Shown here piece by piece: positions 26,348 through 35,214 of a DNA stretch of 64,000 bases (the stretch's first letter is position 1; each line of letters opens with the position of its first letter). The position numbers and the translations under genes are program-made. The notes below the pieces were generated by a model. It was not told where the DNA came from. It ran no database searches and saw only the letters and a list, made by a program, of their open reading frames with translations. Source of the stretch: Halorubrum sodomense (GTDB taxonomy: Archaea > Halobacteriota > Halobacteria > Halobacteriales > Haloferacaceae); contig NZ_FOYN01000002.1 in NCBI RefSeq assembly GCF_900111935.1, forward strand, positions 558,001 to 622,000, in the 5' to 3' direction.

Positions 26348-26883
26348 GGATTTGCGCCCCGAGGACGCGACGCCAAGAGTCAATAATCAGTGACAGTCGG
26401 TTCAGCTCTGACTGTCTGTACTGGTTCCGCAAATCTATCTTTTCAATCGGTCTTACCGCTGCTGACAGAGGATGGGAAGTTCGAAACGGCACTGCTACAT
26501 ACACAGTGCGAGTCGATCAGACGGCTATCGGATCGTGACGGCTGACCACTTGGCTCCCCGCTACGAAGTTGAATCGCACCTCAGTGACGAATTCGAAGGC
26601 GGAATTACCGATGGATGAGATCTCCAAGAGAAACACATCACTTTCGGTTCAATAGACATCCGTTCCGCTCCGTATGTCCCGGTGTGGGCTTGTGATTATC
26701 AAGGTAATTCACAGGTGCGGTCGCCTCGGTTGTTTTCGTGAACCTCCTCCCGTTCCGCCACCGGACGTGGCGCTGCCGACAGAGCTCGGATCGATGTCGA
26801 ATGGAGCGAATTGGAGACCGGTTCATGCTGACTGAGGGAGGGTAACTCTCATCGAGACGTACGCGCCGTCGCGAACAGCGAAC
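26348..26883. other. Intergenic stretch without recognisable gene
   Basis: About 536 bases. The only structure I see is a hairpin near 26389-26425 (GACAGTC, eleven bases, GACTGTC). Short frames on both strands look like decayed coding sequence but match nothing I can name. Confidence 0.45.
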
Positions 26884-27942
26884 TCAATCGGTCGTCATCG
26901 AATCCTGGTGCTGCTTAGGCGGCAGGAGTAAGCAGACGGCGTTTCCCCCGGAATTCCGCGATTCGAACAACACCTCTCCCCCGAGCGATTCGACGCACCA
27001 CTTCATCACGAACAGGCCGATCCCAGAGCCGTGGGACGTGCTCGTGGTGACGGTCGGCGAAAACAGCGCGGCGATCTCCTCGGGTGGGATCGGCGGATTC
27101 GTGTCTTTGATGCGGATCTCCGCGCGACCGGTGTTGGGCGACGGGCCGACCGTTATCTCGACTGCCGGCGCCTCGTCGTTGCTGTGGACGATCGCGTTCT
27201 CAACGGCGTGTGCGAGCGCGTACTCGAACGCATCGTTGACGTCGATCCACATCCGTTGCCGTTCGCTGACCCGGATGTCTGCGTCGGGGTGTTCGGCGCC
27301 TATCCGATTCGCGATGTCCCGCACGGCGCCCGCAGCGGAAACCCGGGCGACGCTCGTCTGCGAGTCGGTCACCGCGTGTTCGATCTGTTTCACTGACGTG
27401 GCGATGTTACCGAGCTTCTCGCCTCTGGATCGAATGGTCGACATGACCTCTTCGGACGGTCCGCTCTCGGGGCCGTTCATCGCCTGCTCCGCACATCCAA
27501 TGATAATCGCGGCCTCGTTCCGGAGGTTGTGCCGGAGGACGCGCCAGAACAGTTCCGCTCGATGATGGGTGTCGTAGTGCCGTGTGATATCTCGTACCTC
27601 GACGTGGACACAGCGGTCCGCCGTCGGGCGCTGTCGCGAAGTGAACACCTGAATCCAAATGAGTTCGCCGTCCGCTCGTTTGGCTCGCCACACGAACTGT
27701 TGCGGGCTTCCGTTGGCGGCCTTGGAGAGTCGATTGTGGAACTCAGACTCGGTGTGCGGGTAGGTGTTTGCCGTGTATTCGGCCACGGAGAGCTCACGCA
27801 GTCGGTCCGAACTGTATCCGAGGATTTCCTCCAGTCGCGCATTCGCGTCGATAACAGCCCCAGAGGCGGCGTCATAGATCGCCACACCGGTGTGGAGCGT
27901 ATCGAGTACCGGAGATAGCGTCCCGCATTCGGGCGAGGACAT
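26884..27942 (-). CDS. PAS-domain sensor histidine kinase (soluble)
   Basis: A 352-residue protein with no membrane segment. A PAS domain (residues about 8-125: TGVAIYDAASGAVIDANARL, ILGYSSDRLRELSV, VEVRDITRHYD) is followed by an H-box of the haloarchaeal type (FWRVLRHNLRNEAAII, phospho-acceptor His138). An ATP-binding domain follows (NAIVHSND, IRIKDTNPPIPPEEI, GSGIGLFVMKWCVES). It should autophosphorylate in response to a cytoplasmic signal. No response regulator is adjacent; haloarchaeal kinases often stand alone. The ligand is unknown. Confidence 0.85.
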   Translation of the reverse strand: MSSPECGTLSPVLDTLHTGVAIYDAASGAVIDANARLEEILGYSSDRLRELSVAEYTANTYPHTESEFHNRLSKAANGSPQQFVWRAKRADGELIWIQVFTSRQRPTADRCVHVEVRDITRHYDTHHRAELFWRVLRHNLRNEAAIIIGCAEQAMNGPESGPSEEVMSTIRSRGEKLGNIATSVKQIEHAVTDSQTSVARVSAAGAVRDIANRIGAEHPDADIRVSERQRMWIDVNDAFEYALAHAVENAIVHSNDEAPAVEITVGPSPNTGRAEIRIKDTNPPIPPEEIAALFSPTVTTSTSHGSGIGLFVMKWCVESLGGEVLFESRNSGGNAVCLLLPPKQHQDSMTTD

Positions 27943-28301
27943 ATACCCGGGAATTTCACCGAGGTACGGTTTTCGTTGCTATGAGTGATATATATCGCTC
28001 CGTACGAAATCAGCGGCCGGCCGGGAATTTTCTGATCAAGAGAGAGTCGAATTTGTATCAAGCCGACTATGACATGATCGCCCATCTCCGGAGTCCCGTC
28101 TGGGCCCACGCCATAGTCTGATTATCTCAATCTGAAAAACTACAATCTAAATGTCGGAGTGGACTCGTCTTCGTTGAGCGAGAAGGGGCATGACGGACTG
28201 GTCACGACGAGTATATATCCCACCGGTCGGCTTCTGACGCGTCCGTTCGCCTATTATAAGGGTTCAAGCACAGGCTGCCGAATAACTCGAACGAGTAACA
28301 G
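27943..28301. other. Intergenic stretch without recognisable gene
   Basis: This stretch holds the upstream regions of the divergent histidine kinase and DUF7511-like genes. It is AT-rich around 27975-28000 and 28105-28165. I see no further gene or repeat. Confidence 0.5.
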
Positions 28302-28520
28302 ATGACAATAGATACCAACCAGAGGTCGAAGAACGACGAGACGACCGGGCGGAAATCGGTGAGTCCCGCGTTCATCGGTCTGGTACACCAAGTCGACAGG
28401 CGGTCGTCGGGTCCCGATCGGGTCACGGTGTTCCCAGCTGAGGCGACCGATGACGAGCGGCTGTCGACGTGGGTGACGGTGGACGTCGACTCCGTCGTCA
28501 AGCCCGAATGCTTCCGATAA
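28302..28520 (+). CDS. Small haloarchaeal protein, DUF7511-like
   Basis: A 72-residue soluble protein. The C-terminal part (LVHQVDRRSSGPDRVTVFPA, then DERLSTWVTVDVDSVVKPEC) follows the pattern of small haloarchaeal DUF7511 proteins: a short beta-sheet with a conserved tryptophan before a Thr-rich strand. A second member of this type may be the gene at 56337-56522. The function is unknown. The gene is 169 bases upstream of the transglutaminase-like gene and on the same strand. Confidence 0.55.
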   Translation: MTIDTNQRSKNDETTGRKSVSPAFIGLVHQVDRRSSGPDRVTVFPAEATDDERLSTWVTVDVDSVVKPECFR

Positions 28521-28689
28521 CCCCCCGGATGTACCGCGACTGCGGCGGGCGAGACGGTCGCGAAGCCCGACGCTGCCGGTCCCCGTCGAATCCGAAGCCC
28601 CGATCGACGCGGACTCGGATGTTTCGCCCGCCGCCGATTCGGACGCCTCTCCCAGTAAAGAACGAATCCGAGGTGATCCGTCGGTGGGC

Positions 28690-29562
28690 ATGAAACGACG
28701 GGAACTCCTCAACAAAACGCTGGACCGAGTCGCGCTCGGGGTCGTCGCTTCCTCGGTCCTCGAACTGTCCGATCTGTGGTCTGTGGCGCTGTCTCTTTCT
28801 GCGAGCGAGCCGACGCGGCCGACACCCATCGACGGGAGAGATTCGGTCGCTCGGGAACGGACCGCGGACGGCTACGCCATGACGTACGAGTGGACGGACC
28901 GGTCCGGGCGTGAGTGGCGCCTAGAGTTTCCGATCGAACGGTCCGCATACAGAGAAGCGGCCGCCGAGACGCACGGATATCTGAGTGGCTTCGAAGCGGC
29001 GAAGGCGAGCGCTCATGCCGAGCGGCTCACGGAGACGCTCGTCAACGCGAGCGCGATGGGCGAGAGTGCTCGACGGTCGCTCCCTGAGTCGGTCCTTCTC
29101 GACGGAGCGATCGGACTTGTACACTCGCTCGAATACGCGACGGATGCGGAATCGATGGGAGCGCCGGACTACATCCGAACCGTCGAGGAGACGCTTGTCG
29201 ATGGCTGCGGTGACTGCGAGGACCTCACGTATCTGCTTGTCGGGATGCTTTCGCAGCCGGCGATCGGCTACCGGACCGCGATGGTGATCCTTCCCGGTCA
29301 CATGCTGGTCGGCGTTCACAAGGACGACCTCCCGGCGGTGTACGCGGACGCGCCCACCCTCCCGGGAGAGACGTACGTCGGGATAGAGTGTACCACGTCT
29401 CGCCCGATTGGTGAGTTCAAAGACGAGCCCGTGCTAGCGGTGTACGGCGACGGCGTCGAATACATCGACCAGTCGGCGATCACCAACACGGGTGAGGAGT
29501 TCCTCCGAGACCCGACGCAGTTTCAGACGATTGCCGACGCGTCGGCGAAGCGCCCCCACTGA
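28690..29562 (+). CDS. Transglutaminase-like cysteine protease-fold protein
   Basis: A 290-residue protein; the ATG at 28690 is preferred over a GTG two codons upstream because it begins with the Tat-like MKRRELLNKTLDRVALGVVA. The core carries a transglutaminase-like triad: catalytic Cys in ETLVDGCGDCEDLTYLLVGML, His in ILPGHMLVGVH, and an acidic partner near YVGIECT. Such domains cut or cross-link peptides. The KRR signal suggests export, but the hydrophobic segment is short and no lipobox cysteine is seen. It is the end of a possible short operon with the DUF7511-like gene. Confidence 0.7.
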   Translation: MKRRELLNKTLDRVALGVVASSVLELSDLWSVALSLSASEPTRPTPIDGRDSVARERTADGYAMTYEWTDRSGREWRLEFPIERSAYREAAAETHGYLSGFEAAKASAHAERLTETLVNASAMGESARRSLPESVLLDGAIGLVHSLEYATDAESMGAPDYIRTVEETLVDGCGDCEDLTYLLVGMLSQPAIGYRTAMVILPGHMLVGVHKDDLPAVYADAPTLPGETYVGIECTTSRPIGEFKDEPVLAVYGDGVEYIDQSAITNTGEEFLRDPTQFQTIADASAKRPH

Positions 29563-29579
29563 CCGGAGCAACCGTGGTC

Positions 29580-29636
29580 AACAACCCCACCTTACTTCGC
29601 TCAGTCTACCGACTTCGCTCGGTGAGGGAGGTTGTT
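29580..29636. repeat. Inverted repeat after the transglutaminase-like gene
   Basis: AACAACC (29580-29586) and GGTTGTT (29630-29636) close a loop containing two copies of ACTTCGCTC. It may be a terminator-like stem or a remnant of an IS200/IS605-type end. Neither is certain. Confidence 0.3.
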
Positions 29637-29737
29637 ATCCGTGAGCTTAGCCTCGACACGGACGGTTTTAAATATTATATATTAGTATATACAACTATTG
29701 ATCGGGATTCTTGTAGTTAGCGTAGCATCTGTAAGTC

Positions 29738-30067
29738 ATGAAATCGGCTATGGTCCTTAGCTGTCCAGTTTGTAACGCCGTTCGCGCACTCGAAGGGCGA
29801 CGAAGCGAGTATTCGAAACAGGATCTGTACGCTCGCGTGAAATCACATCTAGGTAGGCACGATCTCAACGAGCCCAAAATGGCAATTCGAAAGTACGAGA
29901 TCATTTCTAACGCTACTGAAATTGTCATCCCCTCAGAGACTACTCAGCGACTTCCGATCGGGGAGTGGATGGAACGCGACGACACATGGCTCCCCGATGG
30001 TGCCCTATCCGGTAGCGGGGGGTCTCTGTCAGCACCCGAACCGTCAGTCGAGACCTCATCCCGCTAG
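29738..30067 (+). CDS. Small zinc-finger-like protein
   Basis: A 109-residue protein. Near the N-terminus it has a CPVC pair (residues 9-12) and a downstream HLGRH (about 37-41), together a possible C2H2-type zinc site on a helix (YSKQDLYARVKSHLGRHDL). The rest is short beta-strand (MAIRKYEIISNATEIVIPS) and a low-complexity Gly/Ser/Pro tail. Such small zinc-finger proteins are common in haloarchaea and their roles are mostly unknown. It precedes polyphosphate kinase by 154 bases on the same strand, with no clear co-transcription. Confidence 0.5.
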   Translation: MKSAMVLSCPVCNAVRALEGRRSEYSKQDLYARVKSHLGRHDLNEPKMAIRKYEIISNATEIVIPSETTQRLPIGEWMERDDTWLPDGALSGSGGSLSAPEPSVETSSR

Positions 30068-30221
30068 TCCGATGTCGAAAGATAACCGATCACAGTCAGG
30101 TGAACCCGGAAAATGAGTGTCACTCTCTCATTTCCGCTGACCCAGAAATGATAGGAGGATTTCAGTTTGACAGATACGGGAGCCGCTTCACGGTATCAAC
30201 GTTCTCTATGCGGGTGATTCT

Positions 30222-32603
30222 GTGACCGACAGAGACCTCACAGACCCAGAGTACTACCTCAACAGAGAACTCTCCGAACTGGCGTTTCAGGAGCGAGTTC
30301 TTCGAGAGGGAATGGACGATCGGAATCTGCCGCTCGAACGGCTCCGATTTCTCGCGTTCTTCACAAAAAACACGGACGAGTTCTTCATGAAGCGCGTCGG
30401 CGGACTCAAACAGCAGATCGACGCCGGCGTGACGAAGACGACGCCCGATGGACGGACACCGAAAGAGCAGTGGGTCGAAGTACTCGACACCGCACGCCCG
30501 CTCTTTGCGCAGCAGTCGGAATACTGGCAGTCTGTTCTCAAACCGACGCTCGCCGACGAAGGGATCGAGATCTGTACCCCTGACGAGTTACCCGAAGGAG
30601 ATCAAGAACAGCTGCGGACGCACTTCGAGGAGTCTATTCTGCCGACACTGACGCCGCTCGCATTCGATCCCGCTCACCCGTTCCCGTTCATCTCTAACCT
30701 CTCGCTTTCGCTCGCTGTGCTCTCGTCGAACGGGGGTGAAGAGCCGACATTCACCCGGATCAAGATTCCGCCGAATCAACCCCGCCTCATCAGCGTTTCT
30801 GGCGAGGCTGACAGGTACGTTCTCATCGAAGACCTCATCGAACGTAACCTCGACCTGTTGCTCCCCGATCTCGACATCCGTGACGTATCGAAATTCAAGG
30901 TGACGCGAAACGCCGAGGTGCGGCGGAACGAAGAGGTCGCCGAAGACCTCGTCGATATGGTTGAGGAGGTCATCGAACAGCGACGCTTCGCGACGGTAGT
31001 CCGGCTAGAGGTTGACGCCGATATGCCCGATGAGTCACTGACGATTCTCAAAGATCAGCTCGGGGTCGACGACCGAGAAGTGTTCCACCGTGAGGGACCG
31101 ATCGACTTCGAGGACTTCTTCGAGCTCATCGATCTCGATCGCCCCGATCTCAAGCCGCCGGCGTGGTCACCAAAGCCTCATCCCCGATTAGGCTCACTGG
31201 CGAGTGATACTAGAGACGAGACGAAGAGTATCTTTGACGAAATTAAACACGGGGACATTCTCGCGCACCACCCGTATCACTCGTTCGAGGGGACGGTTCA
31301 GCGATTCCTCAACGCGGCCGCGACCGATCCCGACGTGCTCGCGGTGAAGGCGGCGATCTATCGAACCGCGAGCGACTCGAAGGTAATTCAGAGCCTTATA
31401 AATGCCGCCGACAACGGCAAGCAGGTCGCGGTGATGGTCGAACTGAAGGCTCGGTTCGACGAGAAAAACAACCTCGAATGGGTTCGGCAACTCGAAGAGG
31501 AGGGCATCCACGTCGCGTACGGGACTGTAGGGTTGAAGACGCACACGAAGACGGCGCTCGTCGTGCGTCGAGAGGACGATGGCGTTCAGCTCTACTCGCA
31601 CATCGGCACCGGAAACTACCATTCAGGAACCGCGAAAGGGTACTCCGACCTGGGGTTGTTGACCGCTGATCGAGACATTGGGTTCGATCTCACGAAGGTG
31701 TTCAATTTCTTTACCGGACCGACGCTCGACGACCGCTTCCGGAAGCTCTTGATTGCACCCGTAACGATGCGTGAGCGGTTCACGGAGATGGTCAGACGAG
31801 AGGCCGAGCATGCTCGTGCTGGTCAGCGGGCACGGATCGTGGTCAAAATAAACGGGCTTGAAGACCCGTCGATGGTCGAGGAACTCTATCGTGCTTCGAT
31901 GGCCGGCGTGGAAATCGATTTGATCGTCCGAGATATCTGCCGGCTTCGTCCCGGTATCGAAGGACTGAGCGACAATATCACTGTCCACTCGATTGTCGGC
32001 CGATTCCTCGAACACGCTCGGATATTTTATTTCGAGAACGGAGGCAGTCCCGAGTGGTACATCGGCTCCGCCGATTGGATGACCCGGAATCTCGATTATC
32101 GAGTAGAAGCGGTCACGCCGGTCGAAGACACGCAACTGCGCGAACAGCTCCGGTTCATATTGGAGGCGTCACTAACAGATAACCGCCGTCGATGGGTGAT
32201 GCAAAGCGACGGAACCTACGAAGCGGTCTCTTCCGACGACGACCCGGTTCGAGACATCCAAGAGATACTGATGGCAGCGACGGAAGCAGCACTCGATCAC
32301 GGCTACGGTCCGGGGATGATCGTCGATACGGATCTCATCGAGGAAGCGCTTCTCGTTGGGGAGGTCACAGAGAGCGAGACAGAAGCTCGATCCGAGGGGT
32401 CGGATGAAGCCGATCTCGATGCCGATGAAGAACAGACCCACTCGGATGGGGGAAACGTGTCTGTGTTCGACATGTACTCTGATCGCTGGTATCGTCCTGA
32501 TAGCGAGACGTACGACTGGGCTGTTCGGACGGCGGAGGGCGGCCGACGGTACTTCAAAACGCGAGAGGGAGTACGGAATCGCCTTCAGACCGAGTACGAG
32601 TGA
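30222..32603 (+). CDS. ppk1: Polyphosphate kinase 1
   Basis: A 793-residue PPK1, which makes inorganic polyphosphate from ATP reversibly. It opens at a GTG with the family sequence (LTDPEYYLNRELSELAFQER). The two catalytic histidines can be placed: His441 in LKTHTKTALVVRR, equivalent to E. coli His435, and His598 in SIVGRFLEHARIFYF, equivalent to His592. Also visible is the SHIGTGNYHSGTAKGYSD block. An acidic insertion lies near residues 708-745. The C-terminal 90 residues extend beyond the bacterial enzyme length. Its convergent neighbour is a phosphoesterase. PPK1 is uncommon in haloarchaea, and the gene sits in an accessory region. Confidence 0.93.
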   Translation: MTDRDLTDPEYYLNRELSELAFQERVLREGMDDRNLPLERLRFLAFFTKNTDEFFMKRVGGLKQQIDAGVTKTTPDGRTPKEQWVEVLDTARPLFAQQSEYWQSVLKPTLADEGIEICTPDELPEGDQEQLRTHFEESILPTLTPLAFDPAHPFPFISNLSLSLAVLSSNGGEEPTFTRIKIPPNQPRLISVSGEADRYVLIEDLIERNLDLLLPDLDIRDVSKFKVTRNAEVRRNEEVAEDLVDMVEEVIEQRRFATVVRLEVDADMPDESLTILKDQLGVDDREVFHREGPIDFEDFFELIDLDRPDLKPPAWSPKPHPRLGSLASDTRDETKSIFDEIKHGDILAHHPYHSFEGTVQRFLNAAATDPDVLAVKAAIYRTASDSKVIQSLINAADNGKQVAVMVELKARFDEKNNLEWVRQLEEEGIHVAYGTVGLKTHTKTALVVRREDDGVQLYSHIGTGNYHSGTAKGYSDLGLLTADRDIGFDLTKVFNFFTGPTLDDRFRKLLIAPVTMRERFTEMVRREAEHARAGQRARIVVKINGLEDPSMVEELYRASMAGVEIDLIVRDICRLRPGIEGLSDNITVHSIVGRFLEHARIFYFENGGSPEWYIGSADWMTRNLDYRVEAVTPVEDTQLREQLRFILEASLTDNRRRWVMQSDGTYEAVSSDDDPVRDIQEILMAATEAALDHGYGPGMIVDTDLIEEALLVGEVTESETEARSEGSDEADLDADEEQTHSDGGNVSVFDMYSDRWYRPDSETYDWAVRTAEGGRRYFKTREGVRNRLQTEYE

Positions 32604-32691
32604 TTGCGGTCAGAGTACCGTTTAGCACGGTGTCGGTTATTCACCGCTAACAGCTCCTCGAGTATCGAGAGGGAGGTCTGAATGGAGTCGC

Positions 32692-33375
32692 TCAGGCCGG
32701 ATCGACGATTTTCGAGTTGGCGCGTTCTTGATGCGTCTTCGCCTCCACGGTGAGGAATTCGTCGTTCCGGTAGTCGTACGCGGTGAGCGTTCCGCCGTAG
32801 ACACAGCCGGTATCGAGGCCGACGGCGTGTTCTCGCTCCACTGGGTGGTCATGAACGGTATGACCGAAGAAGACGCGGTAGGGTCCGTCGTAGTCGTCAT
32901 ACCAAAACGGACCGTCATACCCGTTGCCGTGCGGGGAACGCATCGTCAGCAACTCCTCGACGGTGTGGTCTGAAAGCGATTGTTGGGGATCAATACCACC
33001 GTGAACGACAAGAACGTCGTCGAAGGAAATCGCGACCGGAAGCGATTCGAAGTACTCGCGGTCGTCTTCGCGGAGCCAGTCCGGGTGTTTATCACCGCGC
33101 ACAACTTTCTGCTCGTTGTTTCCGCGGACGCTAACGAGACGCGGATCCTCACGGACGAGATCAACAACACCGGGACTGTCCGGCCCTTTTCGCACAAGAT
33201 CACCGACGAATACGACAAGATCGTCGTCCTCTAATTCGAGTTTCGTGAGGAGCCGTTCGAGAATTATTCGGCTCCCGTGGACGTCTCCGACAATGTAGAT
33301 ATCACCGTGACTGTCGGTTTCGAACCGTTCATGTTGTGCTTCAACGCCGTTACCGAACTGTGGTTTCGTGTTCAT
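32692..33375 (-). CDS. PrpE/ApaH-like metallophosphoesterase
   Basis: A 227-residue calcineurin-like phosphoesterase with the full set of metal-binding blocks: VGDVHG (about residue 29), FVGDLVRKGPDSPGVVD, VRGNNEQK, VVHGGIDP and VFFGHTVHD. The order and spacing resemble the ApaH/PrpE and serine/threonine phosphatase 1 group, which hydrolyse phosphoproteins or dinucleoside tetraphosphates. It is convergent with polyphosphate kinase with 88 bases between the stops, so any role in polyphosphate or nucleotide turnover rests on the neighbourhood only. Confidence 0.85.
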   Translation of the reverse strand: MNTKPQFGNGVEAQHERFETDSHGDIYIVGDVHGSRIILERLLTKLELEDDDLVVFVGDLVRKGPDSPGVVDLVREDPRLVSVRGNNEQKVVRGDKHPDWLREDDREYFESLPVAISFDDVLVVHGGIDPQQSLSDHTVEELLTMRSPHGNGYDGPFWYDDYDGPYRVFFGHTVHDHPVEREHAVGLDTGCVYGGTLTAYDYRNDEFLTVEAKTHQERANSKIVDPA

Positions 33376-33724
33376 GTGGGTGGGTCCAGAGCCGAAGCAG
33401 TTCGTCTGAGGATCGGACTCAAATGAAGATATTATGCTCCCGAATTAATCAGTTTGTATTAGTAGACTATACCGCTATGTAGTTCGCGGTGGCGAAGTGT
33501 GTCCTTACGTGCTGTTTAGTGTCAATTTGGACTCACAATGTTTGTGAAGCAATATGAACTCGCGGACTCTGTCGGAATTCTATTCTTCAGACAGATCATC
33601 GTCTGAATCGTCTCGTTGCTGAAGAGTTCGTACTGATTCGAGGGTTCTACCAGCTCAAAGAGGTGTTCTAGGGGGCGTACGAGATAGTATGAGCGTAGCT
33701 TGTACGACCCATGGAGGTAAGCGG
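33376..33724. other. Intergenic stretch with possible gene relics
   Basis: About 350 AT-richer bases. A frame on the plus strand around 33570-33672 (RNSILQTDHRLNRLVAEEFV, then LIRGFYQLKEVF) reads like the C-terminal end of a helical protein but has no start. I cannot assign it. Confidence 0.35.
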
Positions 33725-34252
33725 TTACCGACTCCTAGACAGCACTCTGCGCTGGTACGCCCAGCCAATGAGCGCACAGAGCGGCACGAGTATCACGCTG
33801 GTGAAAAGGCCCCAGTAGATGACGACTCCGTGCGTGGTTATTACGAACGCATCGACAGGGCTCACAAATAGCGCAGGGATCACCTCAAGCAACTCCCGAG
33901 TGGCCAACAACAGGCTGAACAGTATTGACACGGCCAACACCGTTCCGAGTGCCGTCACGACCCCTGCGAGCGCACCTCGACGCGGGTTCGATGTCGACGA
34001 CAGCGTCCAGTGCCATACCGCTGTCCCGACGACGAAGCCTACAAGCGGGGTGACAAACAGGGCAAAGAAGACGAACCCAGTATAGCCCAGCATGTAGATC
34101 TCGACGTTGAACGGCACCTCTGCTGTCGAGACGAATGCCCACAGGCTGATTAAGTAGATGACCGAGGTAACCACCGTCGCGGCGGCGGCGACAGCCCCCG
34201 CACCGACTTCGTGATGTGATATACTGCTTGGCGCCTGACGCCACGTATTCAT
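33725..34252 (-). CDS. Membrane protein of unknown function
   Basis: A 175-residue protein; the ATG at 34252 is chosen because a TATA box (ATTATATAC, 34274-34282) lies 26 bases upstream on the minus strand, which makes the upstream in-frame extension untranscribed. Four hydrophobic segments are visible (about residues 17-45, 52-78, 90-120 and 140-165). The polar stretches between them are short. No family is recognised. It lies next to broken and intact Tat lipoprotein genes. Confidence 0.55.
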   Translation of the reverse strand: MNTWRQAPSSISHHEVGAGAVAAAATVVTSVIYLISLWAFVSTAEVPFNVEIYMLGYTGFVFFALFVTPLVGFVVGTAVWHWTLSSTSNPRRGALAGVVTALGTVLAVSILFSLLLATRELLEVIPALFVSPVDAFVITTHGVVIYWGLFTSVILVPLCALIGWAYQRRVLSRSR

Positions 34253-34562
34253 ACACTCCTGTTTCGTCGGTGTGTATATAATTGAGCGCTCCCGCTGAGT
34301 GATGAATGTATCCTCTGTATCGGTCACGCTGGTACTGACAGAGGTCAAGTAGTTCGTTGAGGTACCTACACACAGGGCGCGGGTCGGTTACCGCGCTTCC
34401 GACGGGGATTACAGAGTACCTATGGATACAGTATGGACAGCGTGTATCGACCATCAGCTTGGTACCGAATATGAAAATCCAGAGCGATCGGGGCGGAGAG
34501 ACGTCCAATACACAGGTTTCAGCCAATAAGAAGACGTTTCAGAACGATATGAAAACGTTGTT
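34253..34562. other. Intergenic stretch with promoter and direct repeat
   Basis: This stretch contains the TATA box of the membrane gene (34274-34282) and one copy of a 22-bp direct repeat (34320-34341). I see no gene with confidence. Frames on both strands are short. Confidence 0.45.
34320..34341 (+). repeat. 22-bp direct repeat, first copy
   Basis: TCGGTCACGCTGGTACTGAC, followed by AG, is identical at 35084-35105. The two copies are 764 bases apart and bracket the broken lipoprotein gene. Confidence 0.6.
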
Positions 34563-34988
34563 GTCAAGAGAAGTCAACTTCTTCGTGGCGTCGGAGGGTA
34601 TTTCGTTATTGTCTCGCTCGCTGGCTGTGTAGGCGCGTTCTCGAGTGGTGCCCAAGACCCCGAATATCCTGGCGGGACATTAGTCGTAAAGGATAAACGT
34701 GGTAACTCTGCCCCGGTCTCAGTGAGTACGAAACTGGACCAGTACACCGCCTCGTTCGACACCCCCGTTGCCGGTGAAGAAACAATCGTTCGTCGAGAGT
34801 TCGTCACTGCCGAACGGGGCGATATCGGCACTCTCAAAGCCCGCCTTGGCGAGACTTAAGAACGACTCAGCGTCCAGTTTCTTCCCGAAGGCAGTGACGA
34901 CGACCCGCCCGAGGTCGCCGGACTCACGTTCGAGAATGCCGTCGAGGTCAGTGTAAGCTGGACCGCAACAGGTGGGGCGTGGGCGTAG
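34563..34988 (+). pseudogene. Lipoprotein gene remnant (no start codon, internal stop)
   Basis: A frame of about 140 codons has a lipoprotein signal (KRSQLLRGVGGYFVIVSLAGC, a degenerate Tat-type leader with lipobox) and a beta-rich mature part (PEYPGGTLVVKDKRGN, VAGEETIVRREFVTAERGD). A TAA at 34857-34859 interrupts it, after which the same frame continues with coherent sequence (ERLSVQFLPEGSDDDPPEVA) to a TAG at 34986-34988. No ATG, GTG or TTG lies between the upstream stop and the signal. It is probably a recently inactivated surface lipoprotein. Confidence 0.55.
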
Positions 34989-35083
34989 GCAGTTCCAGGC
35001 TCTCAAGACACATTCGCTACTGCTCATATGCGTGAGTCGAAGACCAGCTATCTGGTCGCCCGTTTGGCAACCTTGCCTCCGAG

Positions 35084-35105
35084 TCGGTCACGCTGGTACT
35101 GACAG
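35084..35105 (+). repeat. 22-bp direct repeat, second copy
   Basis: This is an identical copy of 34320-34341. It lies in a frame that could encode SESVTLVLTARELGG but has no start codon. Confidence 0.6.
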
Positions 35106-35214
35106 CCCGCGAATTAGGCGGCCGGCCCGTGAAAATCACGGGCCATCTCGGCCGCTACGGGACCGTAAATACGATTAGCAAGCGATTTTTGAACCGAGCG
35201 GTCAGGGTGGGTAT

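Noticed and set aside
28202-28829. Minus-strand frames around the DUF7511-like gene
   Set aside because: Antisense shadows; the plus-strand small gene and the transglutaminase-like gene explain the region.
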